From positions 10,336 to 51,993 of the forward strand of contig JAAUZX010000020.1 of the NCBI GenBank assembly GCA_014804365.1: a DNA stretch of 41,658 nt, written 5' to 3'. The position numbers and the translations under genes were made by a program. The notes beneath the pieces are model-generated. The model was not told the DNA's origin. It ran no database searches and saw only the letters and a list, made by a program, of their open reading frames with translations. Shown here piece after piece: positions 1-8,740 of this stretch (positions are counted from its first letter, which is position 1; each line of letters begins with the position of its first letter). The stretch comes from Lachnospiraceae bacterium (GTDB taxonomy: Bacteria; Bacillota; Clostridia; Lachnospirales; Lachnospiraceae).

Positions 1-395
1 ATCGGTTCTCTGGAAACTAAGAAGTTGCCGGCCCGCTGAGTCAACTGTGCGAAGTTGACAGCATAGTCGGAAGCTCCTTCCTTATAAGTATAGATCGTAC
101 TTTCACTGCCCATGAAACCGATGTCGGCTTCGCCGGTCAACAGGGCGGTCATGGTCTTGTCGGCACCGAAACCGGTGACCAGCGTCAGATCAATGCCTTC
201 GTCTGCAAAATATCCTTCCTCTATTGCCACATACATCGGCGCGTAGAAGATAGAATGGGCTACCTCGTTTAATACGACCGGGGTATTGCCGGAAGCGCCT
301 TTAGAGTCTTTGGCCGTGCCGGCCTGACTGCCGCATCCGCTAAGCGCGCCGATCATGAGGAATGTTGTAAGAAGTAAACACAATATTTTTTTCAT
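1..395 (-). CDS. ABC transporter substrate-binding lipoprotein (5' part, runs off the window)
   Basis: Reading the minus strand from the ATG at 395 gives about 131 residues before the window edge. The N-terminus is a lipoprotein signal peptide: a short Lys-rich start, a hydrophobic core and a lipobox ending LSGC, with the cysteine near residue 21, followed by a Ser/Gly/Ala/Thr-rich tether. After that comes a pattern typical of NMT1/THI5/SsuA-like periplasmic-type binding proteins: APMYVAIEEGYFADEGID, then TALLTGEADIGFMGSES. Proteins of this fold capture small organic substrates such as thiamine precursors, sulfonates, nitrate or pyrimidines and pass them to an ABC permease. The substrate cannot be told from this fragment. 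The permease and ATPase partners would lie beyond position 1. The downstream part is missing only because the window ends. Confidence 0.88.
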   Translation of the reverse strand, partial: MKKILCLLLTTFLMIGALSGCGSQAGTAKDSKGASGNTPVVLNEVAHSIFYAPMYVAIEEGYFADEGIDLTLVTGFGADKTMTALLTGEADIGFMGSESTIYTYKEGASDYAVNFAQLTQRAGNFLVSREP

Positions 396-505
396 AATTT
401 GCTACAAATCCTGTGAGCGCATTTTATTATAGACTATGCGGCGGATCGCAATATGTGATTGTTTGAGGGGATACTTCTTATTTTTCAAATTCAGAATTCA
501 GTATC

Positions 506-543
506 AAAAAAGCTATGAAATGCTTTAGTTAAGCGCCTCATAG
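506..543 (-). terminator. Rho-independent terminator after tRNA-Gly
   Basis: On the minus strand the arms CTATGA and TCATAG close an imperfect hairpin that also pairs GCTT with AAGC around the loop AACTA. The 3' arm is followed directly by CTTTTTT. It lies about 10 bases downstream of the tRNA 3' end, so it probably ends that transcript. Confidence 0.7.
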
Positions 544-552
544 CCCGTTTGC

Positions 553-623
553 AGCGGATAACGGGAATCGAACCCGCCTCTCCAGCTTGGGAAGCTGGCG
601 TTCTACCGATGAACTATATCCGC
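553..623 (-). tRNA. tRNA-Gly (anticodon CCC)
   Basis: The minus strand folds into a complete cloverleaf. The acceptor stem is GCGGATA paired with TATCCGC and the discriminator base is T. The anticodon stem is CCAGC/GCTGG around the loop TTCCCAA, giving anticodon CCC, which reads the GGG glycine codon. The T arm is GCGGG-TTCGAAT-CCCGT. The D loop is short, so the gene is 71 nt. CCA is not encoded: the bases after the discriminator read GCA, so the end must be added by nucleotidyltransferase. It appears to be a single-gene unit with its own terminator. Confidence 0.96.
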
Positions 624-631
624 ATGAAACT

Positions 632-660
632 AGTATAACAGCAAATGAAGAAAAAGAAAA
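632..660 (-). promoter_or_regulatory. Possible promoter of tRNA-Gly
   Basis: On the minus strand a TATACT hexamer (632-637) sits 8 bases upstream of the mature tRNA 5' end, a plausible -10. The -35 region, TTTTCT at 17-bp spacing, is a poor match, so this rests on the -10 and its position. Confidence 0.4.
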
Positions 661-835
661 GCAGAAATTTATAATACTGCAATCACCGCAGCAGGCCATG
701 AAAATATAACCGCTGAAAGTCCAATGAAAATATTGCAGTGAAAGAGAAAGCGCGGTAAGGTAAAGAGAAAAGAATATCGAAGCAAATATACAAAGGTAAT
801 GAGGCCTGATAAGGTCGAAAGGTGTGGGTATAGAA

Positions 836-1696
836 ATGATGTGGATACCGTTAGTACTATTATATGGCGTGTTGAAAGGAGTCAGAGAAATTGTCAAAAA
901 GAAAGCACTGGAGAAAAACACTACCATAGAGGTATTGTTTATGTATACTTTCTTGTCTTTTCTGCTTGTTTTGCCTGAGGTGAAAGAGGCCGTGGAAATG
1001 GAGACAAGGTTTTATCTCTATGTGGCGCTTAAATCTTTCGTGATCTTTCTGGCGTGGATGTTCAGTTTCAAAGCAATTAAGAAAATGCCCATCAGTCTGT
1101 ATGGTGTGCTGGATCTGTCCAGAGTACTCTTTGCCACATTGCTTGGGGTATTCGTGCTGCAGGAAGTGTTAAACGGTTATCAGCTGGTCGGCCTGTTATT
1201 CGTATCGGCAGGGCTGCTTTTGCTCAAATATCAACCGCGCGCCGGGCGGCAGGGAGAAACGGCGGCGCAGAGCGTGGAAATGAAATATGTGATCATGGCG
1301 TTTGCCTCCTGTGTGCTCAACGCCGTGTCCGGGCTTCTGGATAAGCTGTTGATGAAACAGATCAGCAGCGCACAGCTGCAGTTCTGGTATATGTTCTTTC
1401 TGGTGACGATGTACCTTGCCTTTATTCTATGCACCCGTACGCCCGTTAATATACGCAGTATGGCGCGCAATCAGTGGGTGTGGATATTGAGCATATTGTT
1501 TGTGATCGCTGACCGGGCGCTTTTTATTGCGAACGGTATGCCGGGGAGCCGTGTTACGGTGATGACGCTGCTCAAGCAGGCGGGGTGCGTCGTGACGATC
1601 TTGGCGGGGCGGTATCTTTTCAAGGAAAAGAATACGACGCATAAGATGTTTTGTGCGGGGATTATTATTGCGGGAATTGTGATTGCGGTATTATAG
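836..1696 (+). CDS. EamA/DMT-superfamily membrane transporter
   Basis: The product of about 286 residues is almost entirely hydrophobic, with roughly ten predicted membrane helices in two halves, the ten-TM EamA duplication seen in drug/metabolite transporters. The first helix begins right after the start (WIPLVLLYGVLKG). The first half contains SLYGVLDLSRVLFATLLGVFVLQEVLNG, and the second repeats the pattern with SRVTVMTLLKQAGCVVTILAGRYLFKEK; the ends of helices 5 and 10 in this family carry such a conserved Leu/Glu-rich stretch. I start at ATG 836; a GTG at 824 in the same frame would add four residues, but its only Shine-Dalgarno-like sequence lies one base away. The substrate is unknown: family members export amino acids, nucleosides or toxic metabolites. 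It stands alone, with a promoter for the next gene directly after it. Confidence 0.85.
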   Translation: MMWIPLVLLYGVLKGVREIVKKKALEKNTTIEVLFMYTFLSFLLVLPEVKEAVEMETRFYLYVALKSFVIFLAWMFSFKAIKKMPISLYGVLDLSRVLFATLLGVFVLQEVLNGYQLVGLLFVSAGLLLLKYQPRAGRQGETAAQSVEMKYVIMAFASCVLNAVSGLLDKLLMKQISSAQLQFWYMFFLVTMYLAFILCTRTPVNIRSMARNQWVWILSILFVIADRALFIANGMPGSRVTVMTLLKQAGCVVTILAGRYLFKEKNTTHKMFCAGIIIAGIVIAVL

Positions 1697-1741
1697 AGAG
1701 AAATACACCAGATGGTACATATGATATATATATGAAAATCC

Positions 1742-1771
1742 TTGTGGGAAGATTGCAGTTTATGGTATACT
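1742..1771 (+). promoter_or_regulatory. Promoter of the methyl-accepting protein gene
   Basis: An extended -10 (TGG-TATACT, 1763-1771) is preceded at 18 bp by TTGTGG (1742-1747). The start codon at 1811 lies about 32 nt after the expected transcription start, and an AAAGG ribosome-binding site precedes it. Confidence 0.65.
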
Positions 1772-1810
1772 GTGACTTAGATTAACAATAGAGAAAGGTA
1801 TGGTTACGAT

Positions 1811-3301
1811 ATGGGAACAAAGGAGAATGATACGGTGTTTAGTGAGGCGAGGGCGACAAATAAGGTAGCGCTTGCCTGTCACATTGTTTTGGCGGCAGTG
1901 CTGGAGGCTTCTTATTTTCTGGAAGTTGTCAAAGGAGCCAGAACAGTCCCGTATTATTTGGTTTTTTCAGTGCTGGCGCTGGGACCGGTGATCTGGGAGA
2001 TATTAGTGTATAGTAAGAACCCGGAAAGTCCGAGACTGAAATATTATATTGGTACATTTTATACAATATTCTACATATTTGTTGTGTTTACCACGGTCAG
2101 TCCGATTGCATTTACTTTTATTATTCCGATCTATATGGTATTGATTCTGTTTTCCGATCTCAGGTTATGTGTTGCGGTGTCGGGCGGAGGATTCCTGATC
2201 AATGTAATATTCCTTGTATATCAGGGAGTGGGTGGCAATCTGAGTAAAGCGGATATGGCGACTTATGAGATCAGGATGGCGCTCCTGCTTATCATAGCGA
2301 TTTTTATCTGTCTGGCGACACAGACGCTTGCGCGGGTCAATCAGGCGAAGCTGTCGGAATTAAATAAGGAAAAAGAAAATGTGTCCGATCTTCTGAACAA
2401 CGTAATGGCGGTATCGGGGCAGATGTCGGAAGGAATCATAGACGTGACTGGTCATATGTCGGAGCTCGGCAATGCGGTGTCGGAGACGCGTAACGCCATG
2501 CAGGAGGTATCCGAGGGAACAAATGATACCGCAGAATCCATACAGAATCAGCTCAGTAAGACAGAAGAGATCCAGAACTATATCGAGCAGATGGCGAAGG
2601 TCGTGGAGAGCATCAGCGGGAACGTGGAGCAGACCAATGACAGCGTAAGAAGCGGCAGGCAAAGTATAGATGTGCTGATGAGGCAGATGACTGCATCCGA
2701 GAAGATCGGTAAAGAAGCCGTGGAAGATATGAAGGTTTTGGAAGAGTACACGACGAATATGCAGTCGATCATAGATCTGATTACCAGTGTGGCGAGTCAG
2801 ACCAGTCTGCTGGCACTCAACGCCAGCATTGAGGCGGCCCGCGCGGGCGAGGCGGGAAGAGGTTTCGCAGTGGTGGCAACGGAGATATCCAATCTGGCGA
2901 ATCAGACACAGACGGCAACGGTTAATATCACCGAGGTGATACAGAATGTTTCCTCCAAACTGTCCATTGCGGCAGAGGCGGTAGGTCAGTTGATGGAAAG
3001 CAACAGAAAACAGAGTGAATCCGCCGCACAGGCATCGGAGAACTTCGGAGTGATTGCGGAGGGCACGGAACATGTGAACGAACAGAGTGTTTATCTGAGT
3101 GACGCGGTTGCAAGGCTGTCGGACGCAAACAGCGGTATTGTGGAGAGTATCCAGACGATCTCGGCCATCGTGCAGGAGGTGTCCGCACATGCGCAGGAGA
3201 CCTATACGGTCAGCGACAAGAATACCGGTATTGTGCAGGAGGTATCCAGACTGGTGGAGAACTTAAACGAACAGGCAGAGCGGCTTAACCGGAGCATGTA
3301 A
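1811..3301 (+). CDS. Methyl-accepting chemotaxis protein with a polytopic membrane N-terminus
   Basis: Residues about 15-175 hold roughly six hydrophobic helices and no extracytoplasmic sensor domain. The rest is a long coiled coil ending in the MCP signalling domain. The hairpin tip is clear, with [20 protein letters not shown] then [12 protein letters not shown], the CheA/CheW contact region. Gln/Glu pairs in the flanking helices are candidate methylation sites. No HAMP domain is evident between the last helix (near residue 175) and the coil, and no C-terminal CheR-docking pentapeptide is seen. The protein probably senses something in or at the membrane and signals to CheA. No other chemotaxis or flagellar gene is in the window, so partners must be elsewhere. 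It precedes the pspA-like gene by 41 bases but functional linkage is not shown. Confidence 0.88.
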   Translation: MGTKENDTVFSEARATNKVALACHIVLAAVLEASYFLEVVKGARTVPYYLVFSVLALGPVIWEILVYSKNPESPRLKYYIGTFYTIFYIFVVFTTVSPIAFTFIIPIYMVLILFSDLRLCVAVSGGGFLINVIFLVYQGVGGNLSKADMATYEIRMALLLIIAIFICLATQTLARVNQAKLSELNKEKENVSDLLNNVMAVSGQMSEGIIDVTGHMSELGNAVSETRNAMQEVSEGTNDTAESIQNQLSKTEEIQNYIEQMAKVVESISGNVEQTNDSVRSGRQSIDVLMRQMTASEKIGKEAVEDMKVLEEYTTNMQSIIDLITSVASQTSLLALNASIEAARAGEAGRGFAVVATEISNLANQTQTATVNITEVIQNVSSKLSIAAEAVGQLMESNRKQSESAAQASENFGVIAEGTEHVNEQSVYLSDAVARLSDANSGIVESIQTISAIVQEVSAHAQETYTVSDKNTGIVQEVSRLVENLNEQAERLNRSM

Positions 3302-3342
3302 TATTAAGAGCAAATAATATAGAAAACATGGAGGATGAGACT

Positions 3343-4029
3343 ATGGGAATTATGACAAGATTTAAAGACATTATGACGGCGAATGTGAACGCACTTTTGG
3401 ATAAGGCTGAGGATCCGGAGAAGATGATCGATCAGTATCTGAGAAATCTGGAATCCGATTTCGCCAAAGTGAAGGCTGAGACGGCATCCATCATGGCGGA
3501 GGAGAAGAGCGCCAAGAGGAAGCTGGGAGAGTGCGATGAAGAGATTGCCAAGATGGGTGATTATGCGAAGAAAGCCGTAGCGGCTGGCAATGATAACGAT
3601 GCACGTCAGTTCCTGACAAAGAAGAGTGAACTGACACAGAAACGGGAAGTGCTTGTGAAGAACTACGAGATGGCACGGGATAATGCCGAGAAAATGCGTC
3701 AGATGCATGATAAATTGGAAGCGGATATCTCTGAGATGAAGAGTAAAAGGGATATGCTGAAAGCAAAGGCAAAAGCGGCACAAACCCAGAGAAAGATCAA
3801 CGAGATGGGCGCCGGGCTTGAGAGTGCGGGCAACAACGCCGCTGCTTTTAACAGAATGGAAGAGAAGGTTAATAAGATGTTAGACGAAGCGGATGCCATC
3901 GGCGAATTGAATAAGTCCGCCTCTGGCAATGATATCGACGATCTGACAAGCAAATATGATACGGCTGATACCGGGTCCGATGTGGATGACGAGCTGGCGG
4001 CGCTGAAAGCGGAGATGGGAATGAATTAA
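3343..4029 (+). CDS. pspA: PspA/IM30 family membrane-stress protein
   Basis: About 228 residues, nearly all alpha-helical coiled coil, starting MGIMTRFKDIMTANVNALLDKAEDPEKMIDQ split here by its typical amphipathic N-terminal helix. The pattern FKDIM..NVNALLDKAEDPEKM is characteristic of PspA/Vipp1 proteins, which assemble into ESCRT-III-like rods on damaged cytoplasmic membranes. The start is ATG 3343 because GGAGG lies at 3330-3334 with 8-base spacing; an upstream ATG at 3328 overlaps that ribosome-binding site. The C-terminus (SKYDTADTGSDVDDELAALKAEMG) is acidic. Seventy bases downstream lies a ydjI-like SPFH gene, the same pairing as pspA (ydjF) with ydjI in Bacillus subtilis, which supports a joint role in envelope maintenance. 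Confidence 0.9.
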   Translation: MGIMTRFKDIMTANVNALLDKAEDPEKMIDQYLRNLESDFAKVKAETASIMAEEKSAKRKLGECDEEIAKMGDYAKKAVAAGNDNDARQFLTKKSELTQKREVLVKNYEMARDNAEKMRQMHDKLEADISEMKSKRDMLKAKAKAAQTQRKINEMGAGLESAGNNAAAFNRMEEKVNKMLDEADAIGELNKSASGNDIDDLTSKYDTADTGSDVDDELAALKAEMGMN

Positions 4030-4099
4030 AGCAGACAGAATCCGGCCGGCGGGCTGTATGTAGATTTGTAGAAAATGACATTGCAGTAGGAGGAAGACA

Positions 4100-5086
4100 A
4101 TGGGATTTCTGAAAAATCAGTTTTCTAATTTGGTGGAATGGAATGAGAACAGTGCGGGCGTATTGTTCTATAAATGGCAGAATCAGGAGATCAAGAAAGG
4201 CTCCAGACTGATCATCCGTCCGGGGCAGGATGCTATATTCCTGTATAACGGCAGAGTGGAGGGAATCTTCGAGGATGACGGCGATTACGACATTGAGTCG
4301 GATATCATTCCTTTCCTGACTACATTAAAAAGTTTTAAGTTCGGTTTTAACACGCCTCTTCGTGCCGAGGTACTTTTCATCAATACGAAAGAGCAGCTGG
4401 TGAAATGGGGAACGAAGAATGCGATCAACTTACAGGCACCGGGACTGCCGGGCGGTATGCCGGTCCGGGCTTTCGGCACTTTCAACTGCCGGGTCGTGGA
4501 GCATGATGTGGTGATCGAGAAGCTGGCGGGCATCCGGCAGCGCTATACGGTAGATGACGTTAAGGAGCGTATCATCGCGAGTCTTGACCAGTTATTGATG
4601 AGCTGGATCAGCAAAGAGGGCAGGGATATGTTTAACCTGCAGGCGGATGCGCGAAGCATCGCTAAGGGCATCGAGGCGGATCTGGATATGGATATGCGTA
4701 AGCTGGGCATCGGCATCTCCGATTTTACGATCGAAAGCTTCTCCTATCCGGAGGAGATCAAGAAGATGCAGGAGAAGGCCGCGGCACAGTCCATGGTTGG
4801 CGATATGAACAAATATACACAGATGGCGGCAGCAGACGGTATGGCGAAGGGAGGCCGCAGCGGCAGTGGAATTGCCTCCGACATGGTCGGTTTGCAGATG
4901 GGCATGGTCATGGGACAGCAGTTGGTGAGCCAGATGAATATGGGCGGTAACGTCGGAGCGCAGATGCAGCAAGGAGTACAGTCCGGAGCAGGGCAAAGCG
5001 GTGCCGGACCGAAATTCTGTCCGAACTGCGGTACGCCTACTACGGGCTCGAAATTCTGCGGAAACTGCGGGAATCAGCTTTTCTGA
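4100..5086 (+). CDS. ydjI: YdjI-like SPFH-domain protein with C-terminal zinc ribbon
   Basis: The 328-residue protein starts after a GGAGG ribosome-binding site. Residues about 20-220 form an SPFH (stomatin/prohibitin-like) domain, known in this branch as the virion-core-protein-like family. Residues about 225-295 are rich in Met, Gly and Gln with a helical stretch. The end carries a double CxxC zinc ribbon, FCPNCGTPTTGSKFCGNCG. This matches B. subtilis YdjI, which recruits PspA and membrane partners; the family role is established there and inferred here. The gene follows pspA directly and is closed by a strong terminator, so the two probably form one operon. The other members of the Bacillus set, ydjG and ydjH, are found separately at 26.8-28.8 kb. 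Confidence 0.85.
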   Translation: MGFLKNQFSNLVEWNENSAGVLFYKWQNQEIKKGSRLIIRPGQDAIFLYNGRVEGIFEDDGDYDIESDIIPFLTTLKSFKFGFNTPLRAEVLFINTKEQLVKWGTKNAINLQAPGLPGGMPVRAFGTFNCRVVEHDVVIEKLAGIRQRYTVDDVKERIIASLDQLLMSWISKEGRDMFNLQADARSIAKGIEADLDMDMRKLGIGISDFTIESFSYPEEIKKMQEKAAAQSMVGDMNKYTQMAAADGMAKGGRSGSGIASDMVGLQMGMVMGQQLVSQMNMGGNVGAQMQQGVQSGAGQSGAGPKFCPNCGTPTTGSKFCGNCGNQLF

Positions 5087-5093
5087 TTTAATG

Positions 5094-5136
5094 AAAAAGC
5101 CAATACCATGGGGAAAACTCATGATTGGCTTTTTTC
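5094..5136 (+). terminator. Rho-independent terminator between ydjI and pcrA
   Basis: The arm AAAAAGCCAAT (5094-5104) pairs with ATTGGCTTTTTT (5124-5135), giving an 11-bp stem with a run of six T. The A-run on the 5' side means it could also work from the other strand. It separates the pspA-ydjI unit from pcrA and argues against any pcrA start upstream of 5136. Confidence 0.85.
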
Positions 5137-5186
5137 TTGAGGGGAAGCATGGGTCAGAAACAGATAATAAAGGAATCAGAAGAAAT

Positions 5187-7562
5187 ATGAGTATATATGA
5201 TACGTTAAATGACAGACAGAAACAGGCGGTCATGCAGACGGAAGGACCGGTGCTCATTCTGGCGGGAGCCGGATCGGGGAAGACCAGAGTGCTCACCCAC
5301 AGGGTGGCGTATCTGATCGATAAGGAAGGGATTAACCCTTATCAGATTATGGCAATCACTTTTACCAACAAGGCGGCGGGAGAGATGCGGGAGCGGGTGG
5401 ATCAGATCGTGGGATTCGGTTCCGAGCAGATCTGGGTGTCCACTTTTCACTCTACCTGCGTGAGAATCCTGCGCAGATACATAGACCGGCTGGGATATGA
5501 TAATAATTTCACGATCTATGACACGGATGACCAGAAAGGTGTCATGAAGGAGATCTGTAAGAAACTGCAGATCGACACGAAGACGCTGAAAGAGCGGACG
5601 ATCCTAAGTGCCATTTCCTCGGCGAAGGATGAACTGATCGACCCGGTACAATATGAGATGCAGAATGGGTTTGACTATAACGGAGACCGGATTGCTAAAG
5701 CTTACAAGGAATATCAGGCTGTTCTGCATAAAAACAATGCGCTGGATTTCGATGATCTGATTATGAAGACAGTGGAGCTTTTTAAGGCGGATGCACAGGT
5801 GCTGCATAATTATCAGGAGCGGTTCCGCTATATCATGGTAGATGAGTATCAGGATACCAATACGGCACAGTTTGAACTGATCAGACTGCTTGCGGACCGA
5901 TACCGGAATCTGTGCGTTGTAGGCGATGACGATCAGTCTATCTATAAATTCAGGGGCGCTAATATTCGGAATATTCTCGACTTCGAGAAGGTATATCCGA
6001 AAGCGTGCGTGATCAAGCTGGAGCAGAATTATCGTTCCACCCAGATCGTACTGGACGCGGCGAACGCCGTTATTAAGAATAACAGAGGGCGTAAGGATAA
6101 GGCGCTCTGGACGGAGAAAACAGAAGGAAACCGCATTCATCTCAGACAGTTTGATACTGCTTATGAGGAAGCGGAGTATATCGCAGGCGATGTGGCGAAG
6201 AAGAAACGAGAGGGGGCTGTGGAGTACGGAGACTGTGCCGTGCTGTACCGCACCAACGCGCAGGCGCGTCTCTTGGAAGAGCGGTTTATTATGGAAGGAG
6301 TTCCCTATGATGTCATCGGCGGGACGAACTTCTATGCCAGACGGGAGATCAAAGATGTTCTGGCGTATCTTAAGACGATTGACAACGGCCGGGATGACGT
6401 GGCGGTAAAACGTATCATCAATGTTCCCAAACGGGGAATCGGTATGACGACCATCGTGCGCGTGCAGGAGTATGCGGATGCCAGACAGATCAGCTTCTAC
6501 GATGCGCTGCGCGAGGCGGATCAGATCATGACTATCGGCAGGAGCGCTTCTAAGCTGAAACCCTTCGTCAACATGATACAGGCTTTCCGCAGCAAGCAGG
6601 AGTTCTACAGTCTGTCAGAGCTTGTGAAGGATATTCTGGAGACGACCGGGTATGTGAAGGAACTGGAGGAGTCGGATGAGGAGGATGCGGCTGACCGTAT
6701 TGAAAATATTGACGAGCTGATCAGTAAGGTGGCGGCTTATGAGGAGATCCACGACGAACCGACCTTGAGTGAATTTCTGGAGGAAGTGGCGCTGGTCGCC
6801 GATATTGACCGGGTGGACGGGGAGGACAACAGGGTGCTGTTGATGACGCTTCATTCCGCAAAAGGGCTGGAATTCCCGCATGTCTATCTGGCAGGTCTGG
6901 AAGACGGTATCTTCCCCAGCTATATGACGATCATGTCCGACGATCCGATGGAAGTGGAAGAGGAGAGAAGGCTTGCCTACGTAGGAATCACGCGGGCGAA
7001 GGAGGATCTGACCATCACCTATGCCAGACAGCGTATGATCAGGGGTGAGACGCAGTATAATCCGGTGAGCCGTTTTATCAGAGAGATTCCGGCGGAGTTG
7101 ATGGATGACAAGCCGCCGGTGCAGAAACGACGGGATTATCCGGAATATGATGAGGATTCCCGGGAAAGAAGCTTTTTCAAGGATACGCCTTACAGACGGA
7201 TCGCGGATACCGAGTTTGATAAACCCGTATCTAAGCCGTCCTTCGGAAAAATGTTTGGTGGGCAGCCGACAGCCACCGTACAGGCGAAGCCTAAGGCGAT
7301 CGTCCGTCCGAAGCGCACGGCCGTAGAGAATCAGCCTTATATCTCAAGGGCAGCGCAGGGGATCGGTGTTGTGACCTTGGAACCGGTGGGAAATAAGACG
7401 CTTGCATACGGTGTGGGCGACAGGGTACGGCACATGCGCTATGGAGAAGGCACGGTGTTAAAGATCGAGGCGGGACCGAGAGATTCGCAGGTGACAGTAG
7501 CGTTTGACGAGGCGGGACAGAAGATCATGTATGCCGGTTTCGCGAAGCTGACGAAAGTGTAG
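5187..7562 (+). CDS. pcrA: ATP-dependent DNA helicase PcrA (UvrD family)
   Basis: A 791-residue superfamily 1A 3'-to-5' helicase acting in nucleotide excision repair, rolling-circle plasmid replication and removal of RecA or stalled RNA polymerase. Motifs in order: Q-motif (LNDRQKQAV, residues 7-15), Walker A (GAGSGKT, 27-33), motif Ia (AITFTNKAAGEM), motif II (VDEYQDTN), motif III (VVGDDDQSIYKFRGA), motif IV (EQNYRST), motif V (LMTLHSAKGLEF) and motif VI (RLAYVGITRAKEDL). The C-terminal 60 residues carry the Tudor-like RNA-polymerase-binding fold (YGVGDRVRHMRYGEGTV). The start at 5187 fits the usual start of the family, and longer in-frame starts lie in the terminator region. Length is normal (about 720-790). 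It is followed after 63 bases by a small unknown gene with a strong ribosome-binding site, probably cotranscribed. Confidence 0.96.
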   Translation: MSIYDTLNDRQKQAVMQTEGPVLILAGAGSGKTRVLTHRVAYLIDKEGINPYQIMAITFTNKAAGEMRERVDQIVGFGSEQIWVSTFHSTCVRILRRYIDRLGYDNNFTIYDTDDQKGVMKEICKKLQIDTKTLKERTILSAISSAKDELIDPVQYEMQNGFDYNGDRIAKAYKEYQAVLHKNNALDFDDLIMKTVELFKADAQVLHNYQERFRYIMVDEYQDTNTAQFELIRLLADRYRNLCVVGDDDQSIYKFRGANIRNILDFEKVYPKACVIKLEQNYRSTQIVLDAANAVIKNNRGRKDKALWTEKTEGNRIHLRQFDTAYEEAEYIAGDVAKKKREGAVEYGDCAVLYRTNAQARLLEERFIMEGVPYDVIGGTNFYARREIKDVLAYLKTIDNGRDDVAVKRIINVPKRGIGMTTIVRVQEYADARQISFYDALREADQIMTIGRSASKLKPFVNMIQAFRSKQEFYSLSELVKDILETTGYVKELEESDEEDAADRIENIDELISKVAAYEEIHDEPTLSEFLEEVALVADIDRVDGEDNRVLLMTLHSAKGLEFPHVYLAGLEDGIFPSYMTIMSDDPMEVEEERRLAYVGITRAKEDLTITYARQRMIRGETQYNPVSRFIREIPAELMDDKPPVQKRRDYPEYDEDSRERSFFKDTPYRRIADTEFDKPVSKPSFGKMFGGQPTATVQAKPKAIVRPKRTAVENQPYISRAAQGIGVVTLEPVGNKTLAYGVGDRVRHMRYGEGTVLKIEAGPRDSQVTVAFDEAGQKIMYAGFAKLTKV

Positions 7563-7625
7563 GGCAGTATATTTTGCCGTGAAACGGCGGCAGCATGGGA
7601 TAATGAGAACAGGAGGAAGAACCGT

Positions 7626-8147
7626 ATGCCGCTTACGGCTGTACAGAATCTGCAACTGCATAATCAGATCGAGCGGGTGCTTCATGTGCCGGGCAATTAT
7701 CGGGGCGGCATTCTGGAGATGGCTGTGGTGATCGACCGCACTTATGAGAAAGAGACAGTACAGAGCCTGTGTGCGGATATCATTGCATCCTGTAAGAAGC
7801 AGAGCGAGGTTTTCCGCAATGTGCGTCTTAATATGGTTATGTGGGGTGCGGAACAAATACAGTCGGAAGTTGCGGCATCTGCATATGTGCAGTTGGGAAC
7901 CTACTTTGACAATTACGAGAGGGAAGACGACACCGCGCATATGCAGCCGGAAGAGATCATGGAGTATCTCAAGAAATTCCATGCCAGAAGTAAACTGATC
8001 CTGCTGCTTACGCCGGATCGGGAGAGACTGCATCGCGCCGCACAGACGGATCGGTTGCGGCAGGCGATGAACCCCTTCCTGAAGCAGAAACTGGTGTTGA
8101 TCTATCCTGATAAGATGGAATCCGGTACGGAATTCCTTATGCGATAA
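7626..8147 (+). CDS. Conserved-looking protein of unknown function (173 aa), possibly vWA-like
   Basis: I do not recognise this family with confidence. The start is clear: AGGAGGAAG lies about 10 bases before ATG 7626. The product is soluble with no signal peptide or membrane helix. It alternates hydrophobic strands and amphipathic helices: strand GGILEMAVVID, helix TVQSLCADIIASCKKQSEVF, strand VRLNMVMWG, a variable acidic part, strand KLILLLTP, helix, strand KLVLIYPD. That order resembles a von Willebrand A or Rossmann-like fold, but the usual metal site DxSxS is not intact (it reads DRTYE). Placement 63 bases after pcrA suggests cotranscription, though no functional link is shown. Treat as hypothetical. 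Confidence 0.7.
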   Translation: MPLTAVQNLQLHNQIERVLHVPGNYRGGILEMAVVIDRTYEKETVQSLCADIIASCKKQSEVFRNVRLNMVMWGAEQIQSEVAASAYVQLGTYFDNYEREDDTAHMQPEEIMEYLKKFHARSKLILLLTPDRERLHRAAQTDRLRQAMNPFLKQKLVLIYPDKMESGTEFLMR

Positions 8148-8187
8148 GAAAAAATATTAAAATATTATAGTAAAAATTGCCTGAAAG

Positions 8188-8196
8188 TGGTATATT
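8188..8196 (+). promoter_or_regulatory. Possible extended -10 promoter element of the next small gene
   Basis: TGG-TATATT (8188-8196) forms an extended -10 sequence about 110 bases before the small membrane-protein gene. No good -35 lies at the right distance, so this is tentative. Confidence 0.3.
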
Positions 8197-8306
8197 ATTA
8201 ATAATAATAGTTCAGATATTGGGACAAAAGCGGCAAGAATGCTGTCTCATACGGAAATTACGATGATTTCCGATTAAAGAAAAGGAAAGAAAGAGAGGGT
8301 TACATG

Positions 8307-8597
8307 ATGAGCAAGAAGGAGATTATAAATAAATTGGATGATATTCTGGAGAATGCCGGTGTGAATGAGATGCTTGGCAGGAAGAAAGAAGAAGAGAAGA
8401 AATGCAATACACTGCTGTGGGTGCTGGCGATCATCGGTGCTGTTGCGGCAGTTGCAGCGATTGCGTATGCAGTATATCGTTATCTGACACCGGATTACCT
8501 CGAGGATTTCGAGGATGACTTCGACGACGATTTTGATGATGATTTCTTCGAGGATGAGGAAGACGACGAGATACTCGGAACGAAGGAATCCGAATAA
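8307..8597 (+). CDS. Small single-pass membrane protein with acidic tail
   Basis: A protein of about 96 residues. It starts with a charged helix (KKEIINKLDDILENAGVNEML), then a Lys/Glu-rich patch, one transmembrane helix (TLLWVLAIIGAVAAVAAIAYAVY, here spanning residues about 35-58), and a tail made almost wholly of Asp, Glu and Phe (EDFEDDFDDDFDDDFF and on). Positive residues precede the helix, so the acidic tail probably faces outside, although the pattern is not decisive. Two adjacent ATG codons (8304, 8307) are possible; 8307 has the better spacing from GAGAGGG. No function is known to me. A terminator follows, so it is the last gene of its unit. Confidence 0.75.
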   Translation: MSKKEIINKLDDILENAGVNEMLGRKKEEEKKCNTLLWVLAIIGAVAAVAAIAYAVYRYLTPDYLEDFEDDFDDDFDDDFFEDEEDDEILGTKESE

Positions 8598-8663
8598 GAG
8601 AGGGTTCTCTATGCGGAAGTAGTAATAGTTTGTGATGAAAAAAGATATTATGTAAACTATAGG

Positions 8664-8692
8664 CGGGATGTGTATTATACATCCCGTTCTTT
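8664..8692 (+). terminator. Rho-independent terminator after the small membrane protein gene
   Basis: CGGGATGT pairs with ACATCCCG around a 7-base loop, and the 3' arm is followed by the T-rich TTCTTTG. It sits about 70 bases after the stop codon. Confidence 0.75.
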
Positions 8693-8740
8693 GTTCTATA
8701 GAATTCGTGTGTCAAAAGATGCTTGTGAAAGGATGAGAGG

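Noticed and set aside
5001..5186. N-terminal extension of PcrA
   Set aside because: The extension is translated from the ydjI zinc-ribbon region and a terminator and lacks similarity to the helicase family.
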